Source: Simplicispira psychrophila DSM 11588
Lineage (GTDB): Bacteria; Pseudomonadota; Gammaproteobacteria; Burkholderiales; Burkholderiaceae_C
Length of the DNA: 64,000 nucleotides
Assembly (NCBI RefSeq): GCF_000688255.1
Contig: NZ_JHYS01000004.1
Coordinates: forward strand, 1 to 64,000
Reading direction: 5' to 3'
Made by a program: the position numbers and the translations under genes
In this document: positions 50,985-59,644 of the stretch, in pieces
Numbering within the stretch: position 1 is the stretch's first letter
Layout of the letters: the number at the start of each line of letters is the position of its first letter
The notes under the pieces: generated by a model
Databases searched by the model: none
What the model was told of the DNA's origin: nothing
The model's input: only the letters and a program-made list of their open reading frames with translations

Positions 50985-51713
50985 CTACCAGGCTTTGTAA
51001 GGTTTCATCGCTTCTATTTTCTCGTAGTCGAGCATTCCTTTTTCTGAAAGCTGTGAGAACCAACTCATTTTGTTGTTATTGTTGTTTCCGTTGCGAGCAT
51101 CCAGTCCCTCTCCAATATCGATGGTGTGCTGAAAGGTTTGGGCATCCAGCTTGTATTGCCCAAAGCCTCTGATGTGGTCTGCTTGAGCCCACTCCTTCAA
51201 ACTGTGAGCGAACTGAGAAGCCAATTCTCGTAATTGCGGAGATTTATTGAGCAATTGCGTAAGCCGGGTTTTTTCCTGTCCGCTAACTCCAGTGGCAACG
51301 AGATCGCCTTGGGGGTCAAGGGTGAAACCAAAATCGCGCTTTGCCAGATCAGGAGAAGTGCGCTCCAGCGATTGCTTGAATTGCTTGTATACACCATTCA
51401 TTGCATTCAAGGTATTATCAACTTGCCTCCCGATCCTGGTCATATTCGCGTTGCGTGAATTAATTTGCTCCGTAGATTCAAGCGACGGATCTACCCAAGC
51501 ATCTAAATGTACATACGTGTTATCGGCAGGCACTTCGTTTTGTCGCTGGCGATACACCACCGAGGCCGCAGCCACAGCTTCTCCAATAGATTGCGTGCTG
51601 ACGCTCACCTGGGATGCCTGTGCTTGGCTGGTGGCACCCGCTTGTGCTATACGGGCGCGAAGAGCTTCGCTGCTCGCCTCGGTGGCCCAATGGTTGGTTC
51701 GTATGGTACTCAT
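50985..51713 (-). CDS. Orphan hypothetical protein in AT-richer patch
   Basis: A 242-residue, hydrophilic, helical protein beginning MSTIRTNHWATEASSEALRA. It contains an Ala/Gln/Ser-rich N-terminal section, an Asn run (GNNNNNK, about residues 211-217) and the ending EKIEAMKPYKAW. There is no signal peptide or membrane segment, and no family is recognised. The gene uses noticeably more A and T in third positions than metG, suggesting recent acquisition. AAGGAGC upstream of 51713 is a strong ribosome binding site, so the gene is probably expressed. Confidence 0.65.
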   Translation of the reverse strand: MSTIRTNHWATEASSEALRARIAQAGATSQAQASQVSVSTQSIGEAVAAASVVYRQRQNEVPADNTYVHLDAWVDPSLESTEQINSRNANMTRIGRQVDNTLNAMNGVYKQFKQSLERTSPDLAKRDFGFTLDPQGDLVATGVSGQEKTRLTQLLNKSPQLRELASQFAHSLKEWAQADHIRGFGQYKLDAQTFQHTIDIGEGLDARNGNNNNNKMSWFSQLSEKGMLDYEKIEAMKPYKAW

Positions 51714-51823
51714 GGAATGCTCCTTGTTGAATCTTGTATCGGCCTGGTCGCCATCATCTTGAGAAGTGAACGGAGAACCAGGCCGATCCTATTAATATGA
51801 ATGCAGTATTGTGTTGTATTTTA

Positions 51824-53338
51824 TTAATGAACGATATTCATGCTGCAAATGTGCCCCAGAGTAACAGTCGGAGAGTTCGGCCCGCCGACGCCCGCATCAG
51901 GCCCTCCAAGAACGTCAATTCTCCAGGCTCCTATATTAAAATAAGCCCGATATTGATAGCTCTGCCCACTCGCACTGTTAGTAAATAGAGTGTTATTGTC
52001 CCCACTGCAATCGCCAAGATTGATAGTTTTGAAACCTGCTCCACCATTATTCATTTCCATTTGATGAGCAACATACTCAGAACTGAAATTATTATTAGGC
52101 CATAGTGTCAGGGTTGCCTCCACCCCAGGAAGGGGAGATCCTTTGGAATCCTGAACGCTGGCACCCCAAGTCATTTGGCGGTACACCTGTGTCGTCAGAT
52201 AGGGCGTTGAATAAGGAATTCTGACGAGATTGCTCTCTCCTGAAACCGAGTGGGTTCCAGCCGCTGCTTTAGAGCCGAAATACAAGCGGTACTGCGCCGC
52301 TGCGTTCCATGTGGCAGTGGGATTGGGCCGCACGCGCACGTAAATAGGCTGGTTTTGCTGCAGATTGCCAATGCTGGTGTAGCCATCGTTCTGCACGGCC
52401 TGCCACGCAGTGCCGTTGCCTGAGATTTCGGTGATCCACTGCCCACTCGTGCCGCTGCTGACACCTTCGAGCATGATGACCACGTCCTGCCCGCGCACGG
52501 ACGTGAACAGGTAGTGGTCAAGATCGTCTGTGCTGTCCGAATTGCCGTAGAGGGCGTTGAGCTTGTCCGGCAGCACTGTGGCCAGCGCCGGTACGTCGTT
52601 GAGCTCGTGGGCGTCGATCTGGGTGTTGACCACCACGCCGAAGTTGATGGGCGTGCCATCGGTGGCGTAGGGCTCCATGTACCAGTAGTAGTTGCCGGGC
52701 TCGGTCAGGGCAGTGATGAACTCGTCGCCATTGCCGATCACGTCTGAAACGGCGATGACGCTGAGGTTGTTGACCCCATCGTCCTTGAGCAGCGTCAGGG
52801 CGAAATCCGTGTTCGCGCTTTGACCCATCAGCAAGGCGGTGGACTAGGCTTTCTGTGTCACGGCAAAGTGATAGCAGTAGGCGTTGCCCATTTGCGGCCC
52901 GTTGAGGGTGTAGAGCGTGTTGATGCCGAGTGTTTGGCACAGCGGTGCAAAAGATGCCAGGGTGCCCCGGCTCTGCACGGCGGCAGCCTCTTTGCGCTGC
53001 TGGAGTTCAGCGGAGGCTTGTCGCGCCAGCGCCTTGGTGACTGTCGGCGGCAGCGGGGCGCGAGGCTTGCTTTCCAGCTTGAGCGGCGGGTACAGATCGA
53101 CCTGCGTTCCCGCCAGCGGTTTGGGTGGGGCCACTTTGCCACGTTCAGCCGCCATGCGCTGGCGGATCGTTTGGCGGTTGATGGAAGGTGGCGCTGGCAC
53201 GGCCTGCACGGCAGCCGTGCTCTTGAGTGCCTTGAGTATTTCCGGAGGGGGTGCGGCGCTGGCAAGGCTGGTGAGCACGGCCCAAGACAAGGTGACGGCC
53301 ATGAGCCTGTGCGCTGTAAAGCTTCTTCGAAGTGACAT
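51824..53338 (-). pseudogene. Secreted beta-rich protein interrupted by one in-frame TAG
   Basis: A single reading frame of 505 codons runs from ATG 53338 to the stop at 51824, broken only by TAG at 52844-52846 (codon 165). The first part has a signal peptide (MSLRRSFTAHRLMAVTLSWA, then VLTSLASAAPP) and a helical Ala/Arg/Gln-rich segment ending YCYHFAVTQKA. After the TAG the frame continues STALLMGQSANTDFALTLLK, then GNYYWYMEPY and AHELNDVPALATVLPD-DDLDHYLF, a pattern like pre-peptidase C-terminal (PPC) beta-sandwich domains of secreted proteins. Both halves look like parts of one protein. Translation of the second half alone could start at TTG or ATG near 52834, but it would lack a signal. 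Pseudogene, readthrough or sequencing error are all possible. Confidence 0.6.
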
Positions 53339-53519
53339 GTTGTTCGCTCTGTGGCGAGAAAAATACCGAGGGCTTCTCCCTCTCGGGGTAGGTATCAAGT
53401 TGAAACCTTCCGTAACCATCATACGAACTGCCAACTGCTGGTAAACGATAGCCTTTGACCAGGGTGCGGGAAGGAGGTCAATTCAGGCGGCTGGTGTCAG
53501 TCGCGCCGTTGGGCCGGTG

Positions 53520-54833
53520 TCAGTGGCTCGCGTGACCCAAGGAGATACGTGCTTCTTCCATCGCCTCGTGCTCGAACGCGGGGGCAAAGTCGTCCAGCTC
53601 TTGGGGCTTCAGGCCCACCGCGGCGCTGGTGGCCATGCTGCGCCAGCCCTTCACCGCTTGGTAGATTTTGGCCAGCGCATCCAAGGCCTGCTGGCGGCTG
53701 AAGCTGAAGTATTCGCAGTGCGCTAGCAACGGTGCCAGCTCGATGATGGGGCCGGTGGCTTCGGACAGCCAAGTTTTGGACTCGCGGTCTTTGTCGGGGA
53801 AAGGGTTGATGTCAAACGCTGGCGCCAGCCGCCACAGCCCGTGGCCGTGGTGCAAAAAACCGTGGTTTTGCAGGTGGTCATCGACGTTGGTAATCAGGTG
53901 GTTAAACACCATGCGCCGCCACAGCTCTTGCGTGTCCAGCGTCGGTTGTAGCGAGCTTTGCAAGATGGCATCGGCTATTTCGACGTAGTGGTGCTCGTCC
54001 TGCCGTGAGGCTTGGAGCATCGACGCTGCCGACAAATACGGAATGCGCCGCCCGTCTGCGGTGCGGTCAAAGCGCTCGATGACGGCCACCGCCACGCCGT
54101 CGATAAGCTCAATGCGGCTTTGGGCCACGTTAATACCCGCAGCGCTGGCCAAGCGCAGCGCCAAAACCTCACCGCGCGTGACGCTGCGCGTGTCGCCGAC
54201 GCTGGGGAATTTGCCGATGGCGAGGCGCTGGTGGTGGTCAATCAGCGTGCATTTGGGCCGCATTCCGCCGAGCGAAGTGCCCTTGCCGACCAAGTAGCGC
54301 AGGTCGGCCTCAGTTTCTTGTCCTTGCTCCACCGCACGGCTGGCAGCGTAAATTTTGCCGAGGTCTAGCAGTGCCGGCGTAGCACGCTGGCCGGTGTGGG
54401 CGGCTCTTTGGAACACACCCTGTTCATCGCGCAGGCGCAGGGCACCGACGCGGCTGAAATCATCCACGGCCAGCAAAAAATCCAACTCGGTCAGGGCACC
54501 TTGCTTGGTGTCTTGGTCGCCATTTTTGCGGCGCTTGGCATGGTCGCGCAGGATCACCCGCCGGCCCCACGCATCGGGCGCGGTATCGGCCAAGGCGAAG
54601 GGAAACGGTGAGTCCACTTTGGACGGTGCTTTGCGTGACTGGTGCGCAGTCACCAGTTCAAGTTCCGGTGAGACCTTGAAGCGATTAGCGCCGCTGAGCC
54701 AGCCCTCGCTGTAGGCGAAGGAGGTGTTTTCGCGCGCGCCCTGTTTGGTGTAGATGAGCGTGCCGACCGGTTGGTCTGCTTCGCCGATGCAGACGCTGAT
54801 TTTTGTCTTGGTGTGCAGCGGGCTGGTCGTCAT
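53520..54833 (-). CDS. hipA: HipA-family toxin kinase
   Basis: A 437-residue protein with the HipA N-terminal subdomain (VCIGEADQPVGTLIYTKQGAR) and a Ser/Thr-kinase-like core: GGMRPKCTLIDHHQRLAIGKF (glycine-rich loop and Lys), AVAVIERFDR, FNHLITNVDDHLQNHGFLH (catalytic Asp-Asn region) and LAPAFDINPFPD (metal-binding Asp). HipA kinases phosphorylate glutamyl- or other aminoacyl-tRNA synthetases and arrest growth. The start overlaps the hipB stop (ATGA). The GxxG loop and catalytic residues look intact, so activity is plausible. Confidence 0.9.
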   Translation of the reverse strand: MTTSPLHTKTKISVCIGEADQPVGTLIYTKQGARENTSFAYSEGWLSGANRFKVSPELELVTAHQSRKAPSKVDSPFPFALADTAPDAWGRRVILRDHAKRRKNGDQDTKQGALTELDFLLAVDDFSRVGALRLRDEQGVFQRAAHTGQRATPALLDLGKIYAASRAVEQGQETEADLRYLVGKGTSLGGMRPKCTLIDHHQRLAIGKFPSVGDTRSVTRGEVLALRLASAAGINVAQSRIELIDGVAVAVIERFDRTADGRRIPYLSAASMLQASRQDEHHYVEIADAILQSSLQPTLDTQELWRRMVFNHLITNVDDHLQNHGFLHHGHGLWRLAPAFDINPFPDKDRESKTWLSEATGPIIELAPLLAHCEYFSFSRQQALDALAKIYQAVKGWRSMATSAAVGLKPQELDDFAPAFEHEAMEEARISLGHASH

Positions 54834-55153
54834 AACGCCCCCGAGGAGGGCTGGGGCTTGCGGGTGCGGATGCGCTGGGGAAGTTGCTCGTCCATCAGGG
54901 TGAGGCCGATTTCGTCGTGAGGCGTATCGAGCAGGTTCGCCAGTCGCGGCAGTTCTTGGAACACGTGCATCGCCCGGGCGATAAACAGCAAGGGTGTGCT
55001 GGCGCTGCCTTTTTCCATGCGCCGCACCGTGGACAGCGAAGCGCCAATGCGCTCGGCCAGCGATGCCTGCGAAATGCGCCGCCGCCGGCGGGCCAAAGCG
55101 ATGTCTTGGCCCAGCTTGACCAAGGCGCGCTCAATGGGCAACGAAATAGGCAT
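54830..55153 (-). CDS. hipB: HipB-like antitoxin, XRE-family HTH repressor
   Basis: A 107-residue protein starting MPISLPIERALVKLGQDIAL, with an XRE-type helix-turn-helix ISQASLAERIGASLSTVRRME (about residues 27-47) and a helical C-terminal tail. HipB-type proteins bind the toxin and repress the hipBA promoter. An in-frame ATG at 55216 would add 21 residues and lies at the predicted transcription start, so a leaderless, longer form is possible. Its stop overlaps hipA. Confidence 0.82.
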   Translation of the reverse strand: MPISLPIERALVKLGQDIALARRRRRISQASLAERIGASLSTVRRMEKGSASTPLLFIARAMHVFQELPRLANLLDTPHDEIGLTLMDEQLPQRIRTRKPQPSSGAL

Positions 55154-55223
55154 CTTTAGCCTATTGGCGCTGTTAGCACTCTCTGTTGACTTCTTTTCTG
55201 ATGTTAGTGTTCCCATCAGAGTG

Positions 55224-55252
55224 ATTATCTGCAATGTGGTGCAGGCTGCCAA
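55224..55252 (-). promoter_or_regulatory. Predicted sigma-70 promoter of hipBA
   Basis: On the minus strand TTGGCA (55252-55247) and GATAAT (55229-55224) are separated by exactly 17 bp, close to the consensus. Initiation would fall near 55217, right at the ATG at 55216. Confidence 0.5.
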
Positions 55253-55273
55253 GCGTTATGGCAGTTCAGTCTC

Positions 55274-55858
55274 TCAGGCGCTAGCGCTGCTCAACAGCTG
55301 CGCCAGCGCACTGGCCGGCAGCAGCGTCAGGTTGTGGTCGCGGGCGAAGGTTTGGGCTTGCTCGGTGACGATGCCTTGCGCGGCGATGTAGATGCCGGCG
55401 TCTGCGCCTTGGGCTTGCATGGCGGCGTGCAGTTGGCGCAGGGGTTCGACACCGTGGCTGGCAGCTTTCCAGCGGCGGGCGCTTACCAAGGTGACTTGGC
55501 CTTTTTCGGTCAGGCGCAGGTCGGCTGCGCCTTCTGTACCTTCCAAACGCTCGACGCTGTAGCCGGCTTGTTGCCACGCGTTTTCTAGTGCTTTCGAGAG
55601 CTCGCGCCACGGCATAGCGAGCGCGGCATCGACGTTAGCACTGACCTGCATCGCGCTGGGCGCGCGCAGTTGGCGCCAGGCGGCAATCAAGCCGACACCG
55701 GCAATCGGCAGGCCGCCGATCGCGCCATACACGGCAAAGCGCGCTGGCAGCCACGCGAGCGAGGCCGACATGATGGCGACGGCGAGGACAAAGCTGATCC
55801 ACCACGGCGAACGCAGCAAGATGGCAAACAGCGAATTGGGGGCCATTTTGAATTTCAC
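55274..55858 (-). CDS. Membrane-anchored Mrr-type restriction endonuclease homologue, probably inactive
   Basis: A 194-residue protein with two N-terminal membrane segments (LLRSPWWISFVLAVAIMSA and AIGGLPIAGVGLIAAWRQL) and a C-terminal Mrr-cat/PD-(D/E)xK-like domain (about 100-190). In the segment ADLRLTEKGQVTLVSARRWKAAS the position normally occupied by (Q/E)xK reads SAR, so a catalytic Lys appears to be Arg. HGVEPLRQLHAAMQAQGAD is otherwise family-like. GTG 55858 with AAGGA upstream is the likely start. It neighbours hipBA but is probably a separate unit. Confidence 0.75.
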   Translation of the reverse strand: MKFKMAPNSLFAILLRSPWWISFVLAVAIMSASLAWLPARFAVYGAIGGLPIAGVGLIAAWRQLRAPSAMQVSANVDAALAMPWRELSKALENAWQQAGYSVERLEGTEGAADLRLTEKGQVTLVSARRWKAASHGVEPLRQLHAAMQAQGADAGIYIAAQGIVTEQAQTFARDHNLTLLPASALAQLLSSASA

Positions 55859-55962
55859 GAAAGTCCTTGTTTACTTTTTGGCAAAGGGGTGCCGCATTGT
55901 CAGCGGTAGGCGTGGGGTTGGGGGCTTACGCATAGACTCGCCGCAACTTAGGAGTAATTGGA

Positions 55963-57054
55963 ATGGCTGTATCAGAACAGGATGTATTGCGGGCCTTGGC
56001 AGGCGTACTTGACCCGCACACGGGCCAAGATTTTGTCTCGACGCGCGCGCTGCGCAACCTGCATATCAGCGGCGGCGATGTGGCGTTTGACGTGGAGTTG
56101 GGCTACCCGGCCAAAAGTTTGATTGCGGCGCTGCGCAGCAGTTTGGTGGCCGCTGCCAAGAGCGTGCCGGGCGTGACCAATGTGTCGGCCAACGTCACCT
56201 TCAAGGTGCAGTCGCACGCCGTGCAGCGCGGTGTGCAATTGCTGCCCGGCGTGAAGAATATCGTTGCCGTGGCCTCGGGCAAGGGCGGCGTGGGCAAGAG
56301 CACCACTGCCGTCAATCTGGCGCTGGCGCTGGCGGCGGAAGGCGCCAAGGTCGGCCTGCTGGACGCGGACATTTACGGTCCCAGCCAGCCGATGATGATG
56401 GGCATTGCGGGCAAGCCCGAGAGCCATGATGGCAAGACCATGGAGCCGCTAACCAATTACGGCGTGCAGGTGATGTCGATTGGCTTCTTGGTCGAGCCCG
56501 ACCAGGCCATGATCTGGCGCGGCCCGATGGCGACGCAGGCACTCGATCAGCTGCTGCGCCAGACCAACTGGCAAGACCTCGATTACCTGATCGTTGATAT
56601 GCCGCCCGGCACCGGTGACATCCAGTTGAGCCTGAGCCAGCGCGTGCCGATCACCGGCGCGGTCATCGTCACCACGCCGCAGGACATTGCCTTGCTCGAC
56701 GCCAAAAAAGGCATCCAGATGTTTGAAAAGGTCGGCGTGCCGATCCTCGGCATCGTCGAAAACATGGCGGTGCATGTTTGTACGAACTGCGGCCACGCTG
56801 AGCATATTTTTGGCGAAGGTGGCGGCAAGAAGATGGCCGCAGATTACAAAATGGACTACCTGGGCGCACTGCCGCTGGACATGCAGATCCGCTTGCAGGC
56901 CGACAGCGGCAAGCCCACCGTGGTGGCCGACCCAGACGGCGAAGTCGCGCAAATTTACAAGCAGGTCGCGCGCACTGTGGCGGTGAAAATTGCGCAGCAG
57001 GCGAAGGATTTTTCTTCCAAATTCCCGACGATCAAGGTGTCGCAGGACACCTGA
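55963..57054 (+). CDS. mrp: Mrp/ApbC iron-sulfur cluster carrier ATPase
   Basis: A 363-residue P-loop ATPase (NBP35/Mrp group) that carries iron-sulfur clusters to target proteins. An N-terminal MIP18-like (DUF59) domain (1-90) precedes the deviant Walker A GKGGVGKST (107-114), DADIYGPSQPMMMG and the CxxC motif CTNCGHAEHIFGEGGG that binds a bridging cluster. A molybdopterin oxidoreductase gene follows 64 bp downstream on the same strand; that enzyme appears to hold Cys ligands for a cluster, which would fit. Confidence 0.94.
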   Translation: MAVSEQDVLRALAGVLDPHTGQDFVSTRALRNLHISGGDVAFDVELGYPAKSLIAALRSSLVAAAKSVPGVTNVSANVTFKVQSHAVQRGVQLLPGVKNIVAVASGKGGVGKSTTAVNLALALAAEGAKVGLLDADIYGPSQPMMMGIAGKPESHDGKTMEPLTNYGVQVMSIGFLVEPDQAMIWRGPMATQALDQLLRQTNWQDLDYLIVDMPPGTGDIQLSLSQRVPITGAVIVTTPQDIALLDAKKGIQMFEKVGVPILGIVENMAVHVCTNCGHAEHIFGEGGGKKMAADYKMDYLGALPLDMQIRLQADSGKPTVVADPDGEVAQIYKQVARTVAVKIAQQAKDFSSKFPTIKVSQDT

Positions 57055-57065
57055 GGTGTTTTTAA

Positions 57066-57118
57066 GTAAAAACAGCCTCTAGCCCTTGAGGTGCGTGCGC
57101 TAGTAGCTATTAATTTTG
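57066..57118. repeat. Dispersed palindromic repeat directly upstream of the molybdoenzyme start
   Basis: AAAACAGCCTCTAGCCCTTG then GTGCGTGCGCTAGTAGCTAT and TAATTTTGA. It leaves no clear ribosome binding site before ATG 57119. Confidence 0.7.
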
Positions 57119-59464
57119 ATGCCCATGCCCATGCCCATGCCCCAGCCACCAGCGCCCGCAGAAAAAATCGAGTTCTATGCCGCTCCTGCCGGTGGCTGGG
57201 GTGCGCTGAACAGCGTCAAAAATACCCTGCTGCGCCACGGCATCGCCATCAAGGGGGCGAAAACGCTGCTGTCGGCCAACCAGCCCGAGGGCTTTGACTG
57301 TCCCGGCTGCGCTTGGCCAGACCGCAACCACGCCTCGACCTTTGAGTTTTGTGAAAACGGCGTCAAGGCCGTGGCGGCGGAAGCCACGCTGCGGCACGCT
57401 GGCCCCGAGCTGTTTGCGCGCTACACGGTGGCTGAATTGGCGCAGCAAAGCGATTTTTGGCTGGAAGACCAAGGCCGACTGACGCAGCCGATGGTCTACG
57501 ACGCCACCAGCGATAAATACCAGCCGATTGACTGGGACAACGCCTTTGCCTTGATAGCCCACCACCTGAACGCGCTGCCCGATCCGAACCAAGCCATCTT
57601 CTACACCTCGGGCCGTACCAGCAACGAGGCGGCATTTTTGTACCAGTTGTTTGTGCGCCAGTACGGCACCAACAACTTTCCCGACTGCTCGAACATGTGC
57701 CACGAGCCCAGCGGCAGTGGCATGAAGCCGCAGATTGGCGTCGGCAAAGGCACGGTGACGCTGCACGACTTTGAGCTGGCGGACGCCATCTTTGTCTTTG
57801 GCCAAAACCCTGGCACCAACCACCCGCGCATGGTCGGTGAGCTGCGTGCCGCCCACCGGCGCGGCGCGCGCATTGTCAGCTTTAACCCGCTGCGCGAGCG
57901 CGGGCTGGAGCGTTTTGCCGATCCGCAAGACACGCTGGAGATGGCGAGGCTGGGCTCCACACCGATCAGCACGCACTACTTTCAATTGCGCGTCGGCGGT
58001 GATTTGGCGGCTGTCAAGGGGATGATGAAGCAGGTGCTGGAGCAGGAGGACGCGCGCGGTGGCGTGCTGGACCAGGCTTTTATCGCTGAACACACTACGG
58101 GTTTTGAGGCGCTGGCGGCCGAGCTGCGCAGCGAATCTTGGGCGCTGCTGGAAGAAGAATCCGGTTTGAGCGAGGCGCAGTTGCGCGCTGCGGGCGACCT
58201 GTACATCAACGCCCGCAGCGTGATTGCCTGCTGGGGCATGGGCATCACGCAGCACAAGTACGCGGTGCAGACCATCCAGGCCATCGTCAGCCTGCTGCTG
58301 CTGCGCGGCAACATTGGCCGACCCGGCGCCGGCCCCTGCCCGGTGCGTGGCCACAGCAATGTGCAGGGCGACCGCACCATGGGGATTTGGGAGAAGCCGC
58401 CGGCAGCGCTGCTCGATCGCCTGCGCGACGTCTTTGATTTCGAGCCGCCGCGCGCACCGGGGGTGGACACGGTCGGGGCGATTCGGCTGATGCAAAGTGG
58501 GCACGGCAAGGTGTTCATCGGACTGGGCGGCAACTTTGCTGCCGCCACGCCGGACACTTACGCCACCTGGAAGGCGCTGCAGCGCTGCGAGCTGACGGTG
58601 CACGTCACCACCAAGCTCAACCGCAGCCAAGTGGTGCATGGCCAAGAGGCGCTGATATTGCCCTGCCTGGGCCGCACGGAAATCGACCTGCAAGTCGGCG
58701 GCGCGCAAGGCGTGACGGTGGAAGATTCGATGAGCATGGTGCACCTGTCGGCCGGCATCAACCCACCGGCGTCGGCACATCTGCTGTCCGAGCCGGCCAT
58801 CGTCGCGCGCTTGGCCGCGGCCACCTTAGCAGGGCGCAGCCGCGTGCCGTGGCGGTGGTTGGTGGAGGACTACCGGCGCATCCGCGACTTGATTGCGCAG
58901 GTGTTTCCCGATTTTTACGATTTCAACCAGCGCGTCGCGGTGCCGGGCGGCTTCAGACTGCGCAACGCGGCCAGCGAACGCCTGTGGGAAACACCCGCGG
59001 GCAAGGCCCGCTTTTATGCGCCGGTGGTGCCGCGCGATACGCCGTCGCACCAAGCGCGGGCGCGGCACCCCCATCAGATGGTTTTCACGCTGCTGAGCAC
59101 ACGCTCGCACGACCAATACAACACCACCATTTACGGCATGGACGACCGTTATCGCGGCGTGTATGGCCAACGCCGGGTGGTGTTTATCCACCGGCAAGAC
59201 ATCCACGCACTGGGAATGAAAGACGGCGACTGGGTGGATATCCACACCGTCTGGCACGACGATCAACAGCGCAGCGCCGAGCGTTTTCGACTGGTGGCCT
59301 ACGACATTCCACGCGGCAACCTGGCGGCGTATTACCCCGAAACCAATCCGCTGGTGCCACTGTCTGCCGTGGCCGATGCAGCGGGCACGCCGACATCCAA
59401 GTCCATTCCGGTGCTGCTGCGGCCGCATGGAGTGGGGGTCGCCCAGGCGGGCAGCCATGTCTGA
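57119..59464 (+). CDS. FdhF/YdeP-family molybdopterin oxidoreductase
   Basis: A 781-residue molybdopterin-dependent oxidoreductase of the FdhF/YdeP group. The N-terminal GFDCPGCAWPD (about 60-70) holds the Cys pair of an atypical cluster-binding region; FYTSGRTSNEAAFLYQLF and CSNMCHEPSGSG are in the pterin domains, and NVQGDRTMGIWE and the C-terminal HQMVFTLLSTRSHDQYNTTIYG region fit the family. Selenocysteine and the canonical formate-dehydrogenase motif are absent, so substrate is unclear. Its N-terminus is the tandem MPMPMPMPQPP from ATGCCC repeats. It follows mrp and overlaps a downstream truncated gene by 8 nt. Confidence 0.85.
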   Translation: MPMPMPMPQPPAPAEKIEFYAAPAGGWGALNSVKNTLLRHGIAIKGAKTLLSANQPEGFDCPGCAWPDRNHASTFEFCENGVKAVAAEATLRHAGPELFARYTVAELAQQSDFWLEDQGRLTQPMVYDATSDKYQPIDWDNAFALIAHHLNALPDPNQAIFYTSGRTSNEAAFLYQLFVRQYGTNNFPDCSNMCHEPSGSGMKPQIGVGKGTVTLHDFELADAIFVFGQNPGTNHPRMVGELRAAHRRGARIVSFNPLRERGLERFADPQDTLEMARLGSTPISTHYFQLRVGGDLAAVKGMMKQVLEQEDARGGVLDQAFIAEHTTGFEALAAELRSESWALLEEESGLSEAQLRAAGDLYINARSVIACWGMGITQHKYAVQTIQAIVSLLLLRGNIGRPGAGPCPVRGHSNVQGDRTMGIWEKPPAALLDRLRDVFDFEPPRAPGVDTVGAIRLMQSGHGKVFIGLGGNFAAATPDTYATWKALQRCELTVHVTTKLNRSQVVHGQEALILPCLGRTEIDLQVGGAQGVTVEDSMSMVHLSAGINPPASAHLLSEPAIVARLAAATLAGRSRVPWRWLVEDYRRIRDLIAQVFPDFYDFNQRVAVPGGFRLRNAASERLWETPAGKARFYAPVVPRDTPSHQARARHPHQMVFTLLSTRSHDQYNTTIYGMDDRYRGVYGQRRVVFIHRQDIHALGMKDGDWVDIHTVWHDDQQRSAERFRLVAYDIPRGNLAAYYPETNPLVPLSAVADAAGTPTSKSIPVLLRPHGVGVAQAGSHV

Positions 59465-59644
59465 AGACGAACCGCTGGCCTGCCGCATCCTGCGCGCCCT
59501 GGCGGAAGAATCAGCGGACGACACCGTCGGCATGTCACTGCCGCGCCTGGGCAAACGCCTGGCTCAGAGTGCCAGCGTGCTGATGACGCCCCTCTCGCTG
59601 AGGCGCGTTGATGCCGGGGCTGGCAGTGCGTCCCCCTGGGGGCC
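59457..59644 (+). pseudogene. 3'-truncated small gene after the molybdoenzyme
   Basis: ATG 59457 overlaps the molybdoenzyme stop, and the first 43 residues (MSEDEPLACRILRALAEESA, GMSLPRLGKRLAQSASVLM) look like the winged-helix start of a small regulator that often follows such enzymes. After residue 43 the sequence becomes Pro/Ser/Ala-rich and low in family character, and the frame runs on antisense through the diguanylate cyclase gene. I interpret it as a truncated gene fused to unrelated sequence. Confidence 0.4.

Noticed and set aside
57110-58780. Minus-strand frame opposite the molybdoenzyme gene
   Set aside because: It is the antisense shadow of a protein with clear family motifs.
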